Shown: piece after piece, positions 42,171-51,257 of the stretch
Layout: each line of letters opens with the position of its first letter
Position numbering within the stretch: position 1 is the stretch's first letter
Source: Pseudomonas khorasanensis
Lineage (GTDB): Bacteria > Pseudomonadota > Gammaproteobacteria > Pseudomonadales > Pseudomonadaceae
Assembly (NCBI RefSeq): GCF_014268505.2
Contig: NZ_JABWQP020000013.1
Coordinates: forward strand, 1 to 64,000
Direction: 5' to 3'
DNA: 64,000 nucleotides
Translations under genes and position numbers: made by a program
The notes under the pieces: model-generated
What the model saw: only the letters and a program-made list of their open reading frames with translations
Told to the model about the DNA's origin: nothing
Databases searched by the model: none

Positions 42171-42992
42171 TCAAGGCCTGACTTTGCGTCCAGCCATATG
42201 CTTGAGATATCCCATCAGCATTTCTAAATCTTCATCCGGCAACACCTGCGCCGAAAACCCCGGCATCTTCGCCTGCGGCCACTGGCGCAGACTCTGCGGA
42301 TCGCGAATGTAGCGCTTGAGAAAATCCGCGCCGAAATATTCGGTCGGGTTGTACGGGATATTCAGATCCGGCCCGAACTGCGCGTCCCCGGCACCGTTCA
42401 AGCGGTGGCAGGCCAGACAGTTTTTCTGAAACAGCGCGAACCCCTTTTTCACAGGGTCATCGTCCTTCAAGGCAGGGTCAGGCAGCAAGGCAGGGAAGCG
42501 TTGAGCCACCGGGGCCATCAACTTGATGCTGGCGACCTGGAACGGCCATTGCTCGGGGCTGATATTGCCGGCCTCCGGATCGGTCCAGACCAGATAGAAC
42601 GGCCCGGCGCCGGGTTTGCCTGCGGACAAGGGGGGCCACGGCTGAGCCGGGTCTTCGATTGCCAGCCACGCGCGTGCGCCGTGCTTGTTCAGCAATGGCG
42701 CAGCGGCCATCTCTGCGGCAAAGCCGTCCAGCGCCACTGCCTGCAGATGATCCTCAGGTTTAAGCCCCGTCAGCAATGCCGCCACAGGAACGACCTGATA
42801 GGTCATGTCTTTTTTGTAGGAAACGTCATCCTTGATCGTGACGGTTTGCACTTGAGGATGCTTGAGCAGTTCCTCGGTCTGCCAGGTGCGGCTGCTTGCG
42901 TCCAACTGCAGATCCAGTTGTGCGGCAGACAAGGGCAAGCTCAGCAGCAAGGCACCGAGCGCGATGAGCGTTTTCAAAAGTTCGCCGTCCAT
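42171..42992 (-). CDS. Periplasmic cytochrome c with oxidoreductase-like N-terminal domain
   Basis: About 273 residues from the ATG at 42992; a GTG at 43019 would add nine. The first residues (LIALGALLLSLPLSAAQ) form a signal peptide. The N-terminal half (TWQTEELLKHPQVQTVTI, VPVAALLTGL) resembles a molybdopterin-oxidoreductase-like fold without obvious cofactor Cys. The C-terminal domain is a class I cytochrome c: CLACH haem site, and a distal Met in AKMPGFS. It probably accepts electrons from a periplasmic dehydrogenase; the partner is not in the window. Confidence 0.85.
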   Translation of the reverse strand: MDGELLKTLIALGALLLSLPLSAAQLDLQLDASSRTWQTEELLKHPQVQTVTIKDDVSYKKDMTYQVVPVAALLTGLKPEDHLQAVALDGFAAEMAAAPLLNKHGARAWLAIEDPAQPWPPLSAGKPGAGPFYLVWTDPEAGNISPEQWPFQVASIKLMAPVAQRFPALLPDPALKDDDPVKKGFALFQKNCLACHRLNGAGDAQFGPDLNIPYNPTEYFGADFLKRYIRDPQSLRQWPQAKMPGFSAQVLPDEDLEMLMGYLKHMAGRKVRP

Positions 42993-43086
42993 GTCGTGGA
43001 AGTGCGCAAAGGTTGGCACAACCGCGCTGGCCCGGGTAGCGGGCCAGTCACATTTCAGTGGCGATATACCGCACGCGGCGCTTGAG

Positions 43087-43182
43087 TCAGCCGATGACCT
43101 TGGTCAGATTCGGCAAGATCAACAACAGCGTCGTGGCGAAAAGGATGAGTCCTGCTTGACGTACTTTCGGTTGTTTGAACAT
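43087..43182 (-). CDS. 31-residue membrane peptide
   Basis: MFKQPKVRQAGLILFATTLL then LILPNLTKVIG: a basic start followed by one hydrophobic helix. AAGGCGG lies 12 bases before the ATG at 43182. Such short single-helix peptides occur in pseudomonads; the role is unknown. It is too short for routine gene finders. Confidence 0.55.
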   Translation of the reverse strand: MFKQPKVRQAGLILFATTLLLILPNLTKVIG

Positions 43183-43319
43183 GGCTTGACCGCCTTTTTT
43201 GTTATTTCCCGATGCTTGCCTGCATATCCATGACGGCATGCGTTGCACTTCCTGTTAAGCGACGCCTGTCTCGGCAAAACCCGACGACGATGACGTACAT
43301 GTTCACCTTAGGGCCGGCG

Positions 43320-43505
43320 TCACCCCTGCCTTAGATCCATTTCATATGGACACTTCGGATAAAACTCTAAAAAAGACATGAGGCGCATTGCCACCTTGTT
43401 TGCCGCCCGCTGGCTAGACAACTCGGCGACCTGAACCGGTTCACCCGATGTCTGATGACCGTCCGTCTGAGCGTGTGCGTCAACCGCTTTGATCAAAGTG
43501 GTCAT
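43320..43505 (-). CDS. Possible small protein upstream of the thiolase gene
   Basis: From the ATG at 43505 (GGA six bases upstream) the frame gives 61 residues ending NKVAMRLMSFLEFYPKCPYE and then MDLRQG, with a coherent helical segment. No family recognised. It is divergent from the thiolase gene. Confidence 0.45.
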   Translation of the reverse strand: MTTLIKAVDAHAQTDGHQTSGEPVQVAELSSQRAANKVAMRLMSFLEFYPKCPYEMDLRQG

Positions 43506-43564
43506 TGATTCCGGGCGCGCGTGGCGCAAGAGTGGAGCCACAATAAATCAGGTTCGAGGACGTC

Positions 43565-44770
43565 ATGACCCAAGCTTTGATTTTCGACGCGTTACGCACC
43601 CCCCGTGGCAAAGGCAAGGCGGACGGCGCCCTGCACAGCGTGAAACCGGTCAATCTGGTGGCGGGATTGTTGACCGCATTGCGACAGCGCACCTCGCTGG
43701 ATACCACTCAAGTCGATGACGTCGTGCTTGGCTGCGTCACGCCCATTGGCGACCAAGGCTCGGACATCGCCAAGACGGCGGTGCAAGTGGCCGATTGGGA
43801 CGTCAGTGTTGCGGGTGTACAGATCAACCGCTTCTGCGCTTCCGGGCTGGAGGCGGTGAACCTCGGCGCGATGAAAGTGCGCTCCGGATTTGAAGACCTC
43901 GTGGTGGTCGGTGGCGTGGAATCCATGTCGCGTGTGCCGATGGGCAGCGATGGCGGCGCCTGGGCGCTGGATCCTCAGACCAATCTCCACAGCCATTTCA
44001 CTCCGCAAGGTGTCGGCGCCGACCTGATCGCCACCCTTGAAGGTTTCAGTCGCCACGACGTCGATGCCTTCGCGCTGCGCTCGCAGCAGAAAGCGGCGCG
44101 GGCCCGGGCCGACGGTTCGTTCAACAAGTCGCTGGTGCCGGTGCAGGATCAGAACGGCATCATCCTGCTCGATCACGATGAGTTCATTCGCGCCGATTCG
44201 ACGCTGGAAGGTCTGGGCAAGCTCAAGCCAAGCTTCGAGATGATCGGCCAGATGGGATTCGACGCGACAGCGTTGCGTGTCTACAGCCATGTCGAGCGGA
44301 TCCATCACGTGCACACGCCGGGCAACAGCTCCGGGATCGTCGACGGTGCGGCACTGATGTTGATCGGCTCCGAAGCCAAGGGACGGGCGCTGGGTCTACA
44401 GCCACGGGCCCGCATCGTCGCCACCGCCGTCACCAGTACCGATCCGACCATCATGCTCACCGGCCCTGCGCCTGCGACGCGCAAGGCGTTGGCCAAGGCC
44501 GGGCTGCGCGTGGAAGACATCGATCTGTTCGAGGTCAACGAGGCGTTTGCCTCGGTGGTGCTGAAGTTCATCAAGGACATGGCGGTCGATCCGGACAAGG
44601 TCAATGTCAACGGCGGCTCCATCGCCATGGGCCACCCGCTGGGCGCCACCGGTTGCGCGATCCTTGGCACGCTGCTCGATGAACTGGAGGCCCGCCGCCT
44701 GCGTTTCGGTCTGGCGACGCTGTGTGTCGGCGGCGGCATGGGCATCGCCACCATCATCGAACGCCTCTGA
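43565..44770 (+). CDS. Acetyl-CoA acyltransferase (thiolase)
   Basis: The protein has 401 residues. Thiolase motifs: catalytic Cys in NRFCASGLEAVN, EAFASVVLKF, NGGSIAMGHPLGATG and the second Cys in CVGGGMG. It cleaves 3-ketoacyl-CoA in beta-oxidation. It starts a two-gene operon with the FadB-type gene 24 bases downstream. In Pseudomonas the order thiolase-then-multifunctional enzyme differs from the fadBA operon, so this is a second, probably specialised set. Confidence 0.92.
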   Translation: MTQALIFDALRTPRGKGKADGALHSVKPVNLVAGLLTALRQRTSLDTTQVDDVVLGCVTPIGDQGSDIAKTAVQVADWDVSVAGVQINRFCASGLEAVNLGAMKVRSGFEDLVVVGGVESMSRVPMGSDGGAWALDPQTNLHSHFTPQGVGADLIATLEGFSRHDVDAFALRSQQKAARARADGSFNKSLVPVQDQNGIILLDHDEFIRADSTLEGLGKLKPSFEMIGQMGFDATALRVYSHVERIHHVHTPGNSSGIVDGAALMLIGSEAKGRALGLQPRARIVATAVTSTDPTIMLTGPAPATRKALAKAGLRVEDIDLFEVNEAFASVVLKFIKDMAVDPDKVNVNGGSIAMGHPLGATGCAILGTLLDELEARRLRFGLATLCVGGGMGIATIIERL

Positions 44771-44794
44771 GCCCCGAATTCAAGGATCCTTGTT

Positions 44795-46939
44795 ATGAGC
44801 GAAGCCATTCGTTACGAAAAAAGCCAGGACGGCATCGTCGTGCTGACCATGGATATGCCCGGCCAGAGCGCCAACACCATGAACGCCGCGTACCGCGAGG
44901 CCATGGCCGCCTGCGTTGCTCGTCTGGTGGCAGAAAAAGACAGCATCGCCGGAGTGATCATCACGTCAGGGAAGAAAACCTTCTTTGCCGGCGGCGACCT
45001 CAACGAATTGATCAAGGTCGGCAAGCCCGAAGCAAAAGCCTTCTACGACATGGTGCTGACCCTCAAAGGGCAACTGCGCACCCTGGAAACATTCGGCAAG
45101 CCGGTGGTCGCGGCGATCAACGGCGCTGCGCTGGGCGGCGGTTGGGAAATCTGTCTGGCCTGCCACCATCGCATTGCTCTGGATGATGCCTCGGTGCAAC
45201 TCGGTCTGCCGGAAGTGACGCTGGGCCTGCTGCCGGGCGGCGGCGGGGTGGTGCGCATGGTGCGCATGCTCGGGATCGAAAAAGCATTGCCCTATTTGCT
45301 TGAGGGCAAAAAGGTGCGCCCGCAACAGGCGCTGCAGGCCGGGCTGATTGATGAGCTGGCGGCAGATCGTGATGAACTGCTGACCAAGGCTCGCGCCTGG
45401 ATCATGGCCAATCCGACGGCGGTGCAGCGTTGGGATGTGAAGGGTTATCAGATTCCTGGCGGCACGCCGTCCAACCCGAAAGTGGCGCAGATGCTGGCGA
45501 TTGCGCCCTCGATTCTGCGCGCGAAAACCCAAGGCACATTGCCGGCGCCGGAGAAGATTCTGTGCGCGGCGGTGGAAGGTGCTCAGGTCGATTTCGATAC
45601 CGCACACTTGATCGAAACCCGTTACTTCACAGAACTTACCACGGGGCAGATCTCGAAAAACCTGATCGGTACTTTCTGGTTTCAACTCAATGAAATCAAC
45701 GCCGGTAGTTCGCGCCCTCAGGGTGTTGCGCCTTACAAGACACAAAAAGTCGGCGTGCTGGGTGCTGGAATGATGGGCGCGGGCATTGCGTTTGCCAGTG
45801 CTTCGGCCGGTATCGAAGTCGTTCTCAAGGACATCAACCTCGCCGCTGCCGAGAAGGGCAAAGCGCATTCGGCCGCGCTGCTGGACAAGAAAGTCGCCCG
45901 GGGCCAGATGACGGTTGAACAACGTGAAGCGGTGCTGGCGCGGATCTTTGCGACCGAAAGCGATGCCGATCTGGCTGGTTGCGATCTGATCATCGAAGCG
46001 GTGTTCGAAGATCGCGAGCTCAAAGCCAACGTCTCGTCCGCAGCTCAGCAAATTGTGGGTGCCGAAGCAGTCATTGCCTCCAACACATCGACGCTGCCGA
46101 TCACGGGCCTGGCGACGGCCGTGCCGGATCAAAGCAAATTCATCGGCCTGCACTTCTTCAGCCCGGTGGAAAAGATGCCTTTGGTGGAAATCATCAAGGG
46201 CGCGCAGACCAGCGACGAAACCCTGGCGCGCGGTTTTGATTTCGTCCTGCAGATCAAGAAGACGCCGATTGTGGTCAACGATAGCCGGGGCTTCTTTACC
46301 TCGCGGGTTTTCGGCACGTTCACCAACGAAGGCATTGCCATGCTTGGCGAAGGCGTCAGTGCGCCAATGATCGAGACCGAAGCGCGCAAGGCCGGGATGC
46401 CGGTCGGGCCTCTGGCAATCTCTGACGAAGTTTCCCTCAGCCTGATGAGCCATATCCGTCAGCAGACGGCCAAGGACTTACAGGCAGAAGGGAAACCGCT
46501 GACCGAGCATCCGGCGTTCGCCCTGATTGACGTGATGCTCAACGAGTACAAGCGTCCCGGTAAAGCGGCAGGCGGCGGGTTCTATGAATACCCGGCCGGT
46601 GCCCAGAAACATCTGTGGCCCGAACTGAAAATACGCTTCGAAAAGGCTGGCGGACAGATTCCTGCGAAGGATGTGCGTGATCGTCTGCTGTTCGTACAGG
46701 CGATCGAAACCGTGCGCTGTGTGGAGGAGGGCGTGTTGACCTCGACGGCGGACGCCAACGTCGGTTCGATCTTCGGCATCGGTTTCGCCGCGTGGACCGG
46801 CGGTGCGTTGCAGTTCATCAACCAGTACGGCGTTAAGGATTTCGTCGCGCGTGCGCAGTATCTGGCCGAGCAGTACGGTGAGCGTTTTGCGCCGCCAGCG
46901 CTGCTGCTGGATAAAGCGGCAAAAGGTGAAATGTTCTAG
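44795..46939 (+). CDS. Multifunctional enoyl-CoA hydratase / 3-hydroxyacyl-CoA dehydrogenase (FadB/FadJ-type)
   Basis: The protein has 714 residues. The N-terminal crotonase domain holds FAGGDLNELIKVG (oxyanion loop) and AALGGGWE. The NAD-binding domain begins VGVLGAGMMGAGIAFASAS (about 315) and carries HFFSPVEKMPLVEI with the catalytic His. It catalyses hydration and oxidation steps of fatty acid beta-oxidation; the thiolase gene precedes it. Confidence 0.93.
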   Translation: MSEAIRYEKSQDGIVVLTMDMPGQSANTMNAAYREAMAACVARLVAEKDSIAGVIITSGKKTFFAGGDLNELIKVGKPEAKAFYDMVLTLKGQLRTLETFGKPVVAAINGAALGGGWEICLACHHRIALDDASVQLGLPEVTLGLLPGGGGVVRMVRMLGIEKALPYLLEGKKVRPQQALQAGLIDELAADRDELLTKARAWIMANPTAVQRWDVKGYQIPGGTPSNPKVAQMLAIAPSILRAKTQGTLPAPEKILCAAVEGAQVDFDTAHLIETRYFTELTTGQISKNLIGTFWFQLNEINAGSSRPQGVAPYKTQKVGVLGAGMMGAGIAFASASAGIEVVLKDINLAAAEKGKAHSAALLDKKVARGQMTVEQREAVLARIFATESDADLAGCDLIIEAVFEDRELKANVSSAAQQIVGAEAVIASNTSTLPITGLATAVPDQSKFIGLHFFSPVEKMPLVEIIKGAQTSDETLARGFDFVLQIKKTPIVVNDSRGFFTSRVFGTFTNEGIAMLGEGVSAPMIETEARKAGMPVGPLAISDEVSLSLMSHIRQQTAKDLQAEGKPLTEHPAFALIDVMLNEYKRPGKAAGGGFYEYPAGAQKHLWPELKIRFEKAGGQIPAKDVRDRLLFVQAIETVRCVEEGVLTSTADANVGSIFGIGFAAWTGGALQFINQYGVKDFVARAQYLAEQYGERFAPPALLLDKAAKGEMF

Positions 46940-47031
46940 GGCAATCGCACGCTCCGGGGCTTGCCTTGGCCGGGTGTTTCAAGGCAGGCTCTGGGGTGTT
47001 CATTATTCCCTTCATGTGTCAGGTATTTTTT

Positions 47032-47760
47032 ATGTCGCTCCGCATCTGCATTCTTGAAACCGACATCCTGCGCCCTGAGCTGATCGACCAGTACCAAGGC
47101 TATGGGCAGATGTTTCAGCGCCTGTTTTCGCAACAACCGATCGCCGCTGAATTCACTGTTTATAACGTGCTGCAGGGCGACTACCCGAGCGACGACCTGA
47201 CGTTCGATGCCTATCTGGTGACCGGCAGCAAGGCCGATTCGTTCGGCACGGATCCATGGATCCAGACCCTCAAGACTTACCTGCTGGGCCGCTACGAGCG
47301 GGGCGATAAACTGCTCGGCGTGTGTTTCGGTCATCAGTTGCTGGCGCTGCTGCTTGGCGGCAAGAGCGAGCGGGCAGCCCAGGGCTGGGGCGTCGGTACC
47401 CACAGCTACAAGCTGGCAGCCAAGGCGCCTTGGATGAGCCCGGTGCGTGAAGAACTGACGCTGCTGATCAGCCATCAGGATCAAGTGACCGCGTTACCGG
47501 AAAACGCCACGGTGATCGCCTCCAGCGATTTCTGCCCGTTCGCGGCGTACCACATCAATGACCAAGTGCTGTGTTTCCAGGGGCACCCGGAATTCATTCA
47601 TGATTACTCGCGAGCGCTGCTGGACTTGCGCCAGGAAGCGTTGGGGTCGCAGATTTACAGCAAAGGGCTGGCCAGTCTGGAGCAAGAGCACCATGGCGCC
47701 ACGGTTGCGGAATGGATGATGCGGTTTGTGGCGCACAAGCCGGAAGCTGTTCAAAGCTAA
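47032..47760 (+). CDS. Class I glutamine amidotransferase-like protein
   Basis: The protein has 242 residues from ATG 47032. Catalytic Cys in GVCFGHQLLALLLGG and His-Glu in FQGHPEFIHDYS give the Cys-His-Glu triad of GATase1 proteins that act without a synthase partner. Similar proteins are predicted amidotransferases or gamma-glutamyl hydrolases. Neighbours do not point to a pathway. Confidence 0.88.
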   Translation: MSLRICILETDILRPELIDQYQGYGQMFQRLFSQQPIAAEFTVYNVLQGDYPSDDLTFDAYLVTGSKADSFGTDPWIQTLKTYLLGRYERGDKLLGVCFGHQLLALLLGGKSERAAQGWGVGTHSYKLAAKAPWMSPVREELTLLISHQDQVTALPENATVIASSDFCPFAAYHINDQVLCFQGHPEFIHDYSRALLDLRQEALGSQIYSKGLASLEQEHHGATVAEWMMRFVAHKPEAVQS

Positions 47761-47814
47761 ACGCGTTCCCGGCAGGCGGGCTCCCACTGTGATCTGTTTC
47801 ACAACAAAGATCCC

Positions 47815-47839
47815 CTGTGGGAGCGAGCCTGCTCGCGAA
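47815..47839. repeat. Single REP
   Basis: GTGGGAGCGAGCCTGCTCGC after a degenerate partner at about 47768-47788. Confidence 0.8.
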
Positions 47840-47863
47840 TCGCCCATACAACGCAGTCCCCTG

Positions 47864-48835
47864 CTACAACCACCCCGACCGCTTGAAACTCGCCCACAAA
47901 CTCACACAACCCACCGTAATAAACCCCAGCACACCAAAATAGCCGTAATGCCAACTCAGCTCAGGCATGTTCTGGAAGTTCATCCCGTAGATACCCGCCA
48001 CCGCCGTCGGGAAGGCCAGAATCGCTGCCCACGCCGCAAACTTGCGCTGCACCACGCTTTGCCGTGATGCCTCGAGCAACACCCCTATTTCGATGGTCTG
48101 GCTGGCAATGTCCGCCAGTGTGCTCAGGTCCTCCATCTGCCGGTTTACATGAATCTGCACATCGCGAAAGTACGGGCGCATGTTCTTGTCGATGAACGGG
48201 AAGCTCAGCTTCTGCAGTTCCTCACCGATTTCCACCATCGGCGCGGCATACCGGCGCAGGCGCACGACGTCGCGGCGCAAGCCATGCAACTTTTGAATGT
48301 CGCGCTCATTCAGTGCGCTGCACAGCACGTTGCGCTCCAGCTCATCAATTTCGGCGTGGATCGCTTCGCCCACGGGCTGATAATTCTCGATGACAAAATC
48401 AAGCAGCGCATACAGTACGAAATCTTCCCCGTGCTCCAACAACAGCGGGCGCGCCTCACAACGTTGTCGGACCTGGGCGTAGGAGGCGGAGTGGCCGTTA
48501 CGCGCGGTGATGATGTAACCCTTGCCGGCGAAAATATGCGTCTCGATGAACTGCAAAACGCCGTTTTCGCGCACTGGCGAGTAAGTGACGATAAACAGAG
48601 CGTCACCAAAGGTTTCCAGTTTCGGCCGGCTGTGTTTTTCCAGCGCGTCTTCGATGGCCAGTTCGTGCAGGTTGAACTGGCGTTGCAGATTGAACAGTTC
48701 CTGGGCGTCCGGTTCTTCAAGACCGATCCAGACAAAGTGGCCGGGTTTCTCGGCCCAGGCGGCGCCTTCATCGAGCGTAATATTGGTGACTTTCTTACCG
48801 GCGCTGTACACCGCAGCAGCAACAACTCGACCCAT
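47864..48835 (-). CDS. CorA-type divalent cation channel (ZntB-like)
   Basis: The protein has 323 residues. A large cytosolic N-terminal domain precedes two C-terminal membrane helices with the pore motif YGMNFQNMPEL. The GMN motif places it in the CorA superfamily; the length (shorter than E. coli CorA in the N-domain) and W-rich end fit the ZntB/CorA-II type. It moves Mg2+, Co2+ or Zn2+ across the inner membrane. It is monocistronic. Confidence 0.9.
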   Translation of the reverse strand: MGRVVAAAVYSAGKKVTNITLDEGAAWAEKPGHFVWIGLEEPDAQELFNLQRQFNLHELAIEDALEKHSRPKLETFGDALFIVTYSPVRENGVLQFIETHIFAGKGYIITARNGHSASYAQVRQRCEARPLLLEHGEDFVLYALLDFVIENYQPVGEAIHAEIDELERNVLCSALNERDIQKLHGLRRDVVRLRRYAAPMVEIGEELQKLSFPFIDKNMRPYFRDVQIHVNRQMEDLSTLADIASQTIEIGVLLEASRQSVVQRKFAAWAAILAFPTAVAGIYGMNFQNMPELSWHYGYFGVLGFITVGCVSLWASFKRSGWL

Positions 48836-48939
48836 GGTGGTGATTCACTTCTTCTTGGCAAATGGCAGGATTACAAGGCTTGAGCTTAGCCGTGTCGCTG
48901 CTTGAGAGTCAGTGAAACTTGTACAGTTCACCCGGCAAA

Positions 48940-48969
48940 AGAAAACCCGCACGAGGCGGGTTTGTTTTT
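48940..48969. terminator. Terminator after the PlsC-like gene
   Basis: AAACCCGC-ACGAG-GCGGGTTT, with T-rich tracts on both strands (GTTTTTT on plus, TTCTTTT on minus). On the minus strand it directly follows the stop at 48970. Confidence 0.8.
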
Positions 48970-49692
48970 TCATGCGGCTTGCAGTTGCCGGTCCATGGAC
49001 GCGATGCACTCGCGCATCTGCTCGCGGCATCGCTCGATCAGCATGGGCATGTCATCCATGGTCAATCCTGTCGTAGGAATAGACGGCAGCGAGCGTATGA
49101 GGACGTCCCCGCTCTGCCACCGATTCAGGCGCATGTGTTTGACGTAACTGCTGACGCACACCGGTACGATAGGCACACCGGCGGCTATCGCCATCTGAAA
49201 CGCACCTTTCTTGAAGGGCAGCAAGTCCTCGCCGAGGTTGCGAGTCCCCTCGGGGAACACCCAGATCGAGGTGTCTTCGTTCTGCAAGGTGTGGGTGGTG
49301 GTGAGCATTGACTGGCGCGCCTTGTGCGCATTGCCCCGGTCGATCAACACATTGCCGGCCAGCCAGAACAGCTGCCCGAACAGCGGAACCCACTTCAGGC
49401 TTTTCTTGCCGATACAGACCGTGCGGCGCGGAACCACGTTGCCGAACACGAAAAGATCATAGTTGGATTGGTGGTTGGCGATGATCACGCAACTGTCGGG
49501 TTTGTTGATCAGACCACTGACTTCGGCTTTTACCCTTAAACGCAGGATATACATCGCAGGCAATGCGTAGAGGCGGGCGCACAGCCGACTGTTGTCCGGG
49601 TTGAAAGGGCGGCACAGTCCGACTATCACGCCCAGCACGCCAGCGAGAACAAAATGCAGACCCATCAATAACATACGAAACACGAACAGCAT
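48970..49692 (-). CDS. 1-acyl-sn-glycerol-3-phosphate acyltransferase (PlsC-like)
   Basis: The protein has 240 residues from the ATG at 49692 (MLFVFRMLLMGLHFVLAGVL, an N-terminal membrane helix). The acyltransferase HX4D motif is NHQSNYDLF, followed by FPEGTRN and PIVPVCVS. It adds the second acyl chain in phosphatidic acid synthesis at the inner membrane. It differs from the housekeeping copy only by context, so a specialised lysophospholipid acyltransferase is possible. Confidence 0.9.
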   Translation of the reverse strand: MLFVFRMLLMGLHFVLAGVLGVIVGLCRPFNPDNSRLCARLYALPAMYILRLRVKAEVSGLINKPDSCVIIANHQSNYDLFVFGNVVPRRTVCIGKKSLKWVPLFGQLFWLAGNVLIDRGNAHKARQSMLTTTHTLQNEDTSIWVFPEGTRNLGEDLLPFKKGAFQMAIAAGVPIVPVCVSSYVKHMRLNRWQSGDVLIRSLPSIPTTGLTMDDMPMLIERCREQMRECIASMDRQLQAA

Positions 49693-49856
49693 TTTCAGGC
49701 CCCACCGGGACAAAAGGTGGCGCAGTGTACGGATGTGCACTGTTTTCGGCAATTGCCGCTATAGAGTCCGGAGATGGCCGATGTTTAAGCGCATGTTTCA
49801 GTGGCGGCTGTCAGGCTCGTCCTAGAGCTGTCAGTGATTCCCCAACACTGAGCGTA

Positions 49857-49884
49857 AGAAAAAGCCCGACGCGATGGTCGGGCT
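49857..49884 (-). terminator. Terminator after the crotonase gene
   Basis: On the minus strand AGCCCGACCATCGCGTCGGG and CT are followed by TTTTTC, 30 bases after the stop at 49913. Confidence 0.8.
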
Positions 49885-49912
49885 GTTCCTTATAGCGCAG
49901 TCAGCGAGAGGG

Positions 49913-50602
49913 TTAGCCCAGATGCTGTTGATCCTGAACGATGGCGTCGTCGAGGGTTTCCAGCAGTTGCTTGCGGACTTTGAGCTTGGTGTTCTTGTGC
50001 GCGAGCATGTTGATCTTTTTCAACTGGCGCGCGGCGGCCAGGGCTGCGCCCTGCAATTCTTCAGCCGTCACAACCTTGTCGAGAAAGCCGGCATCCACAG
50101 CACTTTTTGGATCGAACATCTCGCCATTGATCACCGAACGATGAAAAGCCGAACGACGCAAGCGATCACGCGCCAGTTCGATGCCCGCGTGGTGCATGGT
50201 CATGCCGATCTGGACTTCGTTCAGACCGATGCTGAACGGCCCCTCGACACCGATGCGGTAATCGGCGGACAACAGCAGAAAAGCCCCCTTGGCCACGGCA
50301 TGTCCCGGGCAGGCGACGATGACCGGAAACGGGTGAGAGAGCAGGCGACGCGCCAGGGTCGAACCGGCGGTAACCAGTGCTACGGCTTCTTTGGGACCGG
50401 CAGTCATGACTTTCAAATCATAACCGCCCGACAAAATTCCCGGCTGCCCGGTAATGATCACCACCGCCCGATCAGTCACCGCCTGATCCAGCGCCGCGTT
50501 AAACGCGGCAATCACGTCAGGGGAAATGGCGTTTACCTTGCCATTGTTCAGGGTTAGGGTCGCGATACCGTCTTCGAGGTGGTAGGCAATCAACTCGCTC
50601 AT
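49913..50602 (-). CDS. Enoyl-CoA hydratase/isomerase family protein
   Basis: The protein has 229 residues. Crotonase fold with oxyanion-hole loops SGGYDLKVM and PGHAVAKGAFLLLSADYRIG; the Glu pair of true hydratases is replaced (GMTMHHAGIELARDRL follows). A Pseudomonas family of short crotonase-like proteins whose substrate is not known. It is monocistronic. Confidence 0.88.
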   Translation of the reverse strand: MSELIAYHLEDGIATLTLNNGKVNAISPDVIAAFNAALDQAVTDRAVVIITGQPGILSGGYDLKVMTAGPKEAVALVTAGSTLARRLLSHPFPVIVACPGHAVAKGAFLLLSADYRIGVEGPFSIGLNEVQIGMTMHHAGIELARDRLRRSAFHRSVINGEMFDPKSAVDAGFLDKVVTAEELQGAALAAARQLKKINMLAHKNTKLKVRKQLLETLDDAIVQDQQHLG

Positions 50603-50899
50603 GGCGCTATTCCTTATTAGAAAGATGGACAGACGTTACCCACCGCCGCAAGCCAGGTAAAGCGCCGTGACTGACCTGCCAGTCACCGTTTCACGGTCCA
50701 GACAGCGCAGGGGGCCTGCTGCCTTCTATAATAGAGAGGAGGCTGCTCACCGAAGATTGGCGGGTTTGCCATCGTCCTTCATCACGGGGTGCCGCGTACT
50801 CGCTTAAGCGCATGAAAATTCTGAAAAAAAGTTTGCCATCGGAAAAGCTTTCGACTACATTAGCGCGCCTCGACAGACAGAACATGTCTGAAGAGATAC

Positions 50900-50989
50900 G
50901 GTGAAGTGTCCGAGTGGCTTAAGGAGCACGCCTGGAAAGTGTGTATACAGGAAACTGTATCGAGAGTTCGAATCTCTCCTTCACCGCCA
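50900..50989 (+). tRNA. tRNA-Ser (anticodon GGA)
   Basis: 90 bases with acceptor stem GGTGAAG/CTTCACC, discriminator G and encoded CCA. The anticodon loop is CTGGAAA, giving GGA for UCC/UCU codons. A long variable arm (TATACAGGAAACTGTAT) and TTCGAATC T-loop confirm a class II serine tRNA. A terminator follows immediately. There is no sign of a genomic island inserted at its 3' end. Confidence 0.97.
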
Positions 50990-51000
50990 CATTCAGTAAA

Positions 51001-51047
51001 CACAAACCCCTGATTTTCCTGGAGAAAGTCGGGGGTTTGTGGTTTTT
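51001..51047 (+). terminator. Terminator of tRNA-Ser
   Basis: CACAAACCCCTGA pairs with TCGGGGGTTTGTG, followed by GTTTTT. Confidence 0.85.
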
Positions 51048-51104
51048 GGCGTCTGGAAAATAGTGATATGGGATAGAAGCGCTGTTTTGGTGCAAAACAA
51101 GTAG

Positions 51105-51257
51105 TCACAGGAAAATGCCTGAGCTAATCAGTCTGACCGGTCCGAAGGCAAAGTCCGGTTCGTTCCATTGATGAGTGGTGGGGTTGAGCCCCTTCATCGT
51201 GCCGTCACTGGCCGCGACGTTGTTTACGCGGATGATCAGGTGTGGCTCATTTGCCAT
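51105..51257 (-). CDS. Possible 50-residue protein coupled to the upstream hydrolase
   Basis: The ATG overlaps the stop codon of the upstream hydrolase (TAATG). The frame reads MANEPHLIIRVNNVAASDGT on to FGPVRLISSGIFL and a stop at 51105. The composition is protein-like and the junction typical of translational coupling, but no family is recognised. Confidence 0.4.
   Translation of the reverse strand: MANEPHLIIRVNNVAASDGTMKGLNPTTHQWNEPDFAFGPVRLISSGIFL

Noticed and set aside
44966..46453. 495-codon minus frame over the FadB-type gene
   Set aside because: Antisense shadow in GC-rich coding DNA with no motif of its own.
50900..50989. tRNA-Ser considered as an island attachment site
   Set aside because: No integrase, no direct repeat of its 3' end and ordinary genes on both sides.
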